A stretch of 64,000 bases of DNA. It comes from Hydrogenophaga sp. Lineage in GTDB: Bacteria > Pseudomonadota > Gammaproteobacteria > Burkholderiales > Burkholderiaceae_C. The notes beneath the pieces are model-generated. The model searched no databases, was not told where the DNA came from, and saw only the letters and a program-made list of their open reading frames with translations. The stretch lies in the NCBI GenBank assembly GCA_030653975.1, contig JAURYH010000044.1, forward strand, positions 60,331-124,330, read 5' to 3'. The translations under genes and the position numbers were made by a program. Positions 26,901 to 35,900 of this stretch are shown in pieces. The first letter of the stretch is position 1. Each line of letters begins with the position of its first letter.

Positions 26901-29900
26901 ACGACAGACAACTACGACATGGCGCGCAGCTACGTGCGCCGCGGCCGGGTGCAGGATGTCATGGCGCCAACCTCGCGCGACGAGCTCGAGGAGGCCGGCT
27001 TCCAGTTCGAGGAAGGTTTCTCGATCCAGGAAAAGTTCTACCCCGATATGGAGTCCGCCGAAGAGGACCGTGATGACGGCGACGAGATCGTTCCATCCGT
27101 TCGGGTGACCGATGTTGATGGCTACGATTTGGATGGCCCGAGAGAAACGCATTACCGCTTCACCAGCCTGGATCAGGCTGTCGCTGCGGCGGCAGAATCC
27201 TTCGGTGGCTCGGAAAACATCTCCACCGTCTACGCCACCTTCATCAACCTGCGCAACCCCAATGAGTCGGACTTCGAGGGCGCGCTCTGGAGCGGCTCAC
27301 GCGACCACCAGTGGGTGGTTGAGGTGGGCGGCGAGATCCAGTCCGACAGCGACGGCACCATGTATTTCAACAGCCAGGAAGAGGCACGCGACTTCGCGCA
27401 GACCTTCCTGTCCGAAGACGACGAGGACGCCGACCCGTACGACTACGTTCGCGGCGCCGACGAGCACTACTCCACCTCGGACGATGAGGTGCGCGAAGGC
27501 CGTCGCTACGGCAACGACGGCACCATCATCCGCAACGTGATCGACGACGGCGGCGGCTCCGGCCCCTACGCCCACGAGCCCAGCGATGTGTTTGTGGCCT
27601 TCAAGCCCGGCCAGGTCAAGAGCGCCGAGTGGAACACGGGCGAGTTCGGTGACGTGGACGACCTGCGCTACAGCAAGCGCACGCAGGACGCCGCCGCTGG
27701 CGACAAGACCGACGTCGCCCAGCTGCCGGCCGGCAAGCCCATCCCCGCCTCGGTGGCAACCGGCTCCCTGGAGCAATCCCTGGCCGTGGCCCGCAGCGGC
27801 AGCTACCGCCGCGGTCGCGAGCTCAAGGCCGACCTGCAGCAGCGCGTGCTGGCCGCGGCCGACCAGGAGGGCGTTGACCTGTCCGAGCGCACCCAGGCGA
27901 ACCACCAGTTCCTGGCCGACATGGTGCGGGCTGACGCCGAGTTCGCCCTGAAGTCCAACCAGAACGCGGTCGGCTGGTACGACACCAAGGTCAGCCGCGC
28001 ACTGGGCGCCCTGGCCACCGTGCACCCCGAGATCGAATCCAACCCCAAGGCGCGCCTGGCGTTCCTGTGGGCACTGGCCACGACATCCAACGGCCTGAAG
28101 GTCAACAAGAACTTCGAGCTTGCCGAGCGCGCCTACCAGGCCTGGAAAACCACCGGCACCATGCCGGGCGATGTGGGTATCGGCAACGCGGCCGGCGCCA
28201 TCAACAAGAGCCTGCTGATGTTCAACCACCTGGTGGAGAAGGTGGGTGGCGAGCGCCTGGCCAAGTTCATGTCGACCGAGTTCGGTGCGGGCGAGATCGA
28301 GCGCATGCTGGGTGTCGCGGTGGGTGGTGAGTGGAAGAGCACGCCGGTGCGTGGCGCCGCCATCCTGGGCCCGAAGATCGGCAACGGATTCTTCTCCAAC
28401 CTGAACGGCTACTTCAACTCGTTGACCATGGACCGGTGGCTGATGCGCACCTGGGGTCGTTTGACCGGCACGCTGCTGCAGGTCGACCCGAAGATGGTCA
28501 AGGCCTCTCGCGCCAAACTGGCCAGCTCCATAACCGCCATGGACGATGCGCAGCGCCGCACCATGTCGCGCCTGATCGGTGTGCTGGTCAAGCGCCGCAT
28601 GACCGTTGCCGAGATCGACGCCGCCGCGACCGCGATCCAGAAGGCCTCAATGAAGGTCAACGTCCGCGAGCAGATGATGGCCGCGCCAGCGATGGACAGG
28701 GTTCGCCGCGACGGCAACGGGCACCACAAGTACCTGGACGGCCAGAAAGAGGCGCCCGCCAACCCGGGTGAGCGCAACTGGATCCGCGCCGTGTTCCAGA
28801 CCGCGCTGGACAACCTGCGCGAGTCCGGCGTTGGCATGACCATGTCCGACCTTCAGGCCCTGCTCTGGTACCCGGAGCGCCGCCTGTACGACGCCGCAAA
28901 GTCCGACGAGGATGTGGCCGACGGCTACGAGGATGACGAGGCGCCCGACTACGCCAACGCCGCCATGGCGCTGGCGCTGGACAACGGTGTCGACCTGAAG
29001 ACCGTGGTGGCCGCCATGGACCAGGCCGAGAAACGCGGCACGGTGCGCGGCGAGACGCTGAGCGCCGAAGAGCGCGCGGCGATGCTGAAGGAATTCCGCT
29101 CGGCGCCCAAGCAGGGCACGCAGCTGGCCTTCGAGGTGGCGCCAGACCCGGCCGACAACGCCGCGGTGGATGCCTGGGGTCAGCTCACCACCCAGGAGCG
29201 CACCAAGGTCACGGACACCGTGCGCAAGGCTGTGGTGGATGACATTGCCACCCTGGTGGGTGTGCCGGTCCAGAAGGTGGCTCCGGCCACCGGTGGTTAC
29301 GCCGGCCTGGTCAATCCGAGCCTGATCGCCGAGTACCAGAAGACCAAGGTCAGCCTGGCCCATGCGCGCTCGCTGGCATCGGCCATCGGCTACGTGCTGG
29401 ACCAGGATTCCGTGGCCCTGGTCGACCCCCGTGTCGAGAGCAAAAACGGCTTGATCCGCATCACCTTCTCGGGTAAAGTTGAGCCTCACGCCAACGCCAT
29501 CTACCAGGCCATTCACGCCGCTGTTCCCGAGGTGGACGCCTTCACGGCGCGCGGCAACAACTTCGACATCCTGAACTTCACGGACCTGTCGAACGAGGAG
29601 CTGAACGACCTGGTGGTGAATGCGCTGGAAGCCAGCGACATCCCGCTCGAAGCGGTCACATCGTTCGGTGACGTCCATTCTGAACTGGTTGAAAAGGCAT
29701 CCTATGAAAGTCACATCCAAGGGGCACGACCCGGATCTGGGTCGGAAGTTCGAACAGGAGTCGACTGGCTTCGTGATCGGGCGCGCAAAGCCGTCTCTGA
29801 AGGCATCCGAGAAGCCCTTGATGCCCGCCGGGCTCGACGCGCAGCAGCAGCACGACTGGCTGATGGAGCAGGTCGAGCTGCCGCAAAACGCGAAGGCCAG

Positions 29901-32900
29901 CCGGTAAACCAGGCCGCGCAGGACTGGAACAACGACACCCGGTTCAGCGCCCGCACGGAAGCATCTCCCGAATTCCAGGCCTGGAGCTCCGGTCTGGAAG
30001 TCATCGAGGATGGCTTCTACACCGGCGGCCCCGCCGTGTTCCGTGCCTACCACGGCACCACGCACAACGGCATCACCGAGTTCAGCCGCACCGGAGACAA
30101 GGGCGGCTTCCTGGGCCAGGGCCCGTACTTCACGACCAGCCCGGACGACGCCTCCATCAACTACGCCGGCATCGGCCCCGACCTGAAGAGCCGCATCGGC
30201 GTCGCCGTCGATGACATCGGCCAATCGGTGGGCGACGACAAGGCCTACGCCGAGGATGTGCTGCGTGACTACTTCGATGCGACCGGCATCGAGCAGGAGA
30301 TCACGAAAGAAAACATCGACGGACTGCTCGAGCAGTACGGCGACACGGCCATCGAGCACGCCGCCACCAGCCAGCTCAAGGGCGACAGCGACGGCCTGGT
30401 GATGCCGGCCTACGTCAGGCTGGCCAACCCTGCCGACACGGTCCACGGCACCCTGGACTACAACCTGGTCGAGAACGACGACGGTGACGTCATCGACGAG
30501 ACCGGTTCGCTGGTCGACTGGGTGCTGACCGCCCGCGCCGTGGGTGAGCGCTACGACATCGGTCGCGACATGGAGTCCTACATCGACGCCATGCTGGCGG
30601 ACGGCGATGGGGCCCGTATGGCCGACGCGCTGTCGCTGGCCAACAAGCACCTGACATACGCCACGGACGACAGCGGCGAGATGATTTCCGCCGGCCATGT
30701 GTTCTCCGAGATCGCCGAAGAGGCGGGCTACGACGGTATCGTCATGGACGCCGGATTCCACTTCGGTCCGAGCCGCCGTGGCTTCGGTGGCGCACGCATC
30801 CCGGGCATGCCTGGCGTTGGCGACGGCACCATGCACATCGTGCCGTTTTCTGCAGCGCAGGTGAAGAGCGCGATCGGCAACAGCGGTGCATTCAGCGCCG
30901 AGTCCAATGACATCCGCCAGAGCGCCCGCACCCCGGGCGAACTCTTCTTCAGCGAGCTCTCGGCCCAGGTCGAGAAGTCGACCATGAAGCAGGCCCCGGC
31001 TGCGGCCTGGAAGACCTACATCAAAGCCCTGTCCAGCAAAGGTGTGAAGGCCGACGAGATCGAGTGGACCGGCGTCAACGACTGGCTGGACCTGCAGACC
31101 GGCAAGGTGCCCAAGGAGGCGTTGCTGGGCTACCTTGATGCCAATGGGGTTCAGGTGGAGGAGGTGGTGCTGGGTGACCAATCCCTCACTCCGGAACAGC
31201 GCGCTGAGCTTCGCCGCCTCGAGGCCCTCGGAGAGGATGAGCTTGATGACCGATCGTTCAACAGGCTTCAAGATCTGACCGACAGGTCAGACTCTCCAGA
31301 GCAGTCAACGAAATACGGAAACTACACCCTGCCTGGTGGCGAGAACTACCGCGAGGTGCTTCTGACGCTACCGGTGAAGGTCGGACGTGTTGATGACGAA
31401 ACAGCGCGCAGACTTGGCGCAGAAAAAGGATGGGACACAGACGCCCCACTGTATCGATCTAGCCACTGGAACCAAGGCAACGTCCTAGCCCACATCCGCG
31501 TCAACGATCGCACCGATGCCGATGGCCGCAAGATTTTGTTTGTGGAAGAGATCCAGAGTGACTGGGGCCAGGACGGGAAAAAGAAGGGTTTTGTCGGCAG
31601 CAACCCGGGTCTGACGACGGAGCAGGACCACGCCATTCGAGAGCACTTCGGTCGTCTTGTTCAGGAGCGCCCGCGCATTTTCCAGGCCACCACCGACGTC
31701 AATCGAATGATGGTCGGCATGGGTACGGCCGAGATGGAAGCAGCCCTCACGATAGCTGGTCTTGATGCCTCGATCGCTGACGGCCTGCACCCGACCTCGG
31801 GCGCAATCCCTGTGGCCCCGTTCGTATCCAACACCCAGGGATGGCTCAACCTCGCCCTCAAGCGCGTGATCGGCATGGCCGTTGATGGTGGCTACGACGC
31901 TGTGGCCTTTGTCAATGGCGAGCAGAGTGCTGAGCGCTACGACCTCTCCAAGCAGATCGACCGCATCGACTACGCCGACAATGGCGATGGCTCCTACGAT
32001 CTCTCGGCCATCAAGGACGGCAGCGAGGTGTTCTCCGAAGAGGGTATCTCGCTCGACCGCATCGAGGAGGTTGTCGGCAAGGACATAGCAGCCAAGGTGC
32101 AGGCTGGCGATGGCAAGGCGGCCGGCAAGGTTGACCGCTGGGAGTCCGAGGACGTCAAGCCTGCGCAGATGAAGTCGCTCTCCGGCCTGGACCTCAAGGT
32201 GGGCGGCGAAGGCATGAAGTCCTTCTACGACAAGATTGTTCCCAACGCCGTCAAGGCTATGTCCAAGAAACTGGGCGGCGAGGTGTCCGGTGTTCGCGTT
32301 CAGACCAGCGAATCGGTGAGCGGTGGCAAGCGCTTCACCTACAGCACGCTGACCGACCTGAACGGAAAGCACTATGTCGTCAGCAAAGAGACTGGTGACA
32401 AGGTCGCTGGCCCGTTCGACGCCTGGCAGGACGCCAGTGCGTGGCTCGGCAGGAACGATCCGGCCCTGGTAACCGAGCAGCCTGGCCTGCTCATCACCGA
32501 CGCCATACGCGAGAAGCTGTCCGGCGGCATGCCGCTGTTCAGCGCGCGCGACCTCGAGGCCGCTGAAAAAGCAGGCTTCGACGCCAGCAAGACTTGGTAC
32601 CACGGCACCGTGGCCAAGGATTTCAAGGGCTTCAAGGCCGGAAAAGGCGGAATCAATGAGTTGGGGTCCGGCATCTATGTCACGGATCAACCCATGTACG
32701 CAGAAGCCTGGGCAGGCCGCCCGTCTGATGGAGGCCGCATCATCCCGGTGGTGCTCAAGAAGGGTGACATCTTTGATTCGACCGGCATCGCCCAGGCCTG
32801 GCGCGGCGTCAAGGGTGAGCAGATGGCCAAGTGGTTTGTGCCACTGGCCAAGCGCCTGAAGGCGAACAACGAGGCGCTGTCCACCGAGGCCAGCATGACG

Positions 32901-35900
32901 GACTCTGGTGAGGATCTGTGGCGGACTTGGCTCGGGGTCAGTAACCACGAGCTGGCTGCACACATCATGGAGACCGTCGGCCGAGGTGGCAACCTCAATA
33001 CCTGGCTCGATCGCGCCGGCTACATAGGCATGCGCAATGAGAACAGCCAGATTCCTGGCCAGGTGGTTGTTTTTCGGCCCCAGTACCTGCGCAGCCCGTG
33101 GGCGAAGTTCAACCCAAAGAAGGCCGACAGCGGAAACCTGTTGTACAGCGCGCGCGATGTGAAGATCAATGACCACAGTAAGTGGTCCGTCTACCAGGAG
33201 CGCAGCGCCCAGGTCGGCGATGGGTTTGTGCGCTGGATCGAGGATTCCGACACGACCTACGTCACAGACCTTCAGTCCGGGCCCAAGGTGCGCGGCCGCG
33301 CCATCCTGGAGTGGCTCAAGGATTCAACCGGCAAACAGGCCTACGCCGTGGGCGTGGTTGATGACGCTGCAGGGTTCTGGGATCGCATGGAGGATGACGA
33401 CTTGATCACCGGGCAGACGGACGAGGACTTCATGACCTTCTTCGGCCTGCGGCCGAAGTACAGCGCGCGCGATCCGCAGACCGAGACAGAGGCTTTCAAA
33501 GCCTGGTTCGATGGTTCGAAAGTGGTGACGGCGTCCGGGGATCCACAAGTTGTCTACCACGGTACCGATGGCGATTTCACGGAGTTCGATGCCGGCAAGT
33601 CCGGCAAGAACTACCGCTCCACCGGGGGCCAGCGCGGCATCTTTTTCACCAGCAGCCCGAGCACCGCCAGCGTCTACGCCGAGCAACCGGCTGGCGCCGT
33701 CCTGAATCCTGGCAACCCTGATGGCGCCGACTTTGGCGATGGTACGGCGAACATCATGCCGGTGTACCTGAGTCTGCAGAACCCGCTGATCGTCAGCTCG
33801 ACCAAGTCGCCGGACAAGTATTTCGACTACAACCGCGACAGCATCTACGCGCGCGCCGACAAGGCTGGTGCTGACGGCATCATCGTGCGCGGCAAGGGCG
33901 CCATCAAGCGCGACCTGTTCGTGGCGTTCAAGTCCAGCCAGGTGAAGTCGGCCATTGGAAACGATGGTGGCTTTGGTGGTGGCGGAGACATCCGCTACAG
34001 CATCCGCAACGGCAACTCGCTGTGGGACGAGCCGACCGCCTCGCGCTTTGACGACTTCGTCTACAAGGCCCAGGACAAGCTGATCGACCTGAAGCGCGTG
34101 GTGCAGTCGATCAAGAAGTCCACCGGCGCCATCGCCGACGACATCAACGCCTACCTGCAGGAGGAGCTGTTCCATGGCCGGGCGGCCAAGCGCGCGCACG
34201 ACTTCGGCACCCAGGAGCTGACCCCGCTGATGGAGCAACTGGCGGCAGACGGCCTGACCATCGGTGACATCGAAGAGTACCTGCACGCGCGCCACGCCAA
34301 TGAGGCCAACCGCGTGATCGCCGACCGCAACCCGGGCGTGCCCGGTCTGCAGGACGGTGGCTCCGGCATGAAGGACGCCGACGCCGACGCCTACTTCGCC
34401 AACCTGCCGGCGGCCCTGCGCACCAAGCTGCAGGCCGCTGCCGCCAAGGTGGATGCGATCAACGACAAGACGCGCCAACTCTACGTCGACTACGGCCTGG
34501 AGTCCCAGGACACGGTCGACAGCTGGAAGAGTCTGTTCAAGCACTACATCCCGCTGCAGCGCGAGGACAAGGACGGCCGCGGCGGCATGGGCATCGGCCA
34601 GGGCTTCAGCGTCAAGGGCAAGGAGACCAGGGGCCGCACCGGCTCCACCCGCAAGGTGGTCGACATCCTGGCCAACATCGCCATGCAGCGCGAGCGCCTG
34701 ATCGTGCGTGGTGAAAAGAACCGCGTGGCCGCTGCCCTGGTGGGCCTGGCCGCGGCCAACCCCAACCCCGACTTCTGGAGCGTTGGCGCGCCGCCGGCCG
34801 AGCGCGTCTACGACCCGAATACCAACACGGTGGTGGACCGCGTCGACCCGATGTACAAGAGCCGCGACAACGTGGTGGTGGCCAAGCTGAGCTACCCGAA
34901 CGGCGATGTGCGCGAGATGGCGGTGGTCTTCAACGAAGACGACCCGCGCGCGCTGCGCATGGCCCAGGCCATGAAGAACCTGGACGCCGGCAACCTGGAA
35001 GGCATCCTGGGTGTGAGCGCCAAGATCACGCGCTACTTCTCGTCGATCAACACCCAGTACAACCCGGTCTTCGGCGTCGTCAACCTGGTGCGCGACGTGC
35101 AGGGTGCGATGCTGAACCTGGGCGACACGCCGCTGGCCGGCAAGCGGGTCCGTATCGCCCGCGACACGCTGTCGGCCCTGCGAGCCATCTACGGCGACCT
35201 GCGCGCCGAGCGCCGCGGCGGCCAGGCCACATCGCCCTGGGCGGCCCTCTGGGAGGAGTTTGTGGACCAGGGTGGCAAGACAGGCTACCGCGAGCTGTTC
35301 CGCACGTCCAAGGACCGCGCAGACGCCCTGCAGGGCATTCTGACGCCTGACGCCTGGATGGATAGCAAGCTGGGCAAGATATTCACAGCCAACGGCACGC
35401 TGAAAGTGCCGATGTCGCAGGCCAAGAAGGGGGCTGACTGGATCTTCTCCTGGCTCAGCGACTACAACGAGGCGATGGAAAACGGCGTGCGCCTGGCTGC
35501 CTACAAATCCGCACTGGACAAGGGCATGAGCAAGCGCCAGGCCGCCAGCCTGGCCAAGAACCTGACGGTGAACTTCAACCGCAAGGGGCAGATGGGCATG
35601 CAGGCGGGCGCGGTCTACGCCTTCTTCAACGCCGCCATGCAGGGCTCGGCTCGCATCGGCCAGACGGTGTTCGATATGGACGGCAACGACATCAAGTCCA
35701 TCCGCCTGTCCAAGACCGGCAAGCAGGTGGTCTACGGCGGCATCCTGCTTGGAGCCATCCAGGCCGTGGCGCTGGCCTGGGCCGGATTCGATGACGAAGA
35801 TCCACCAGAGTTCGTGCGCGAGCGCAGCCTGGTCATCCCGATCGGCGATAAGAAGTACTTGTCGATCCCGATGCCGCTGGGCTTCCATGTGATCCCAGGC

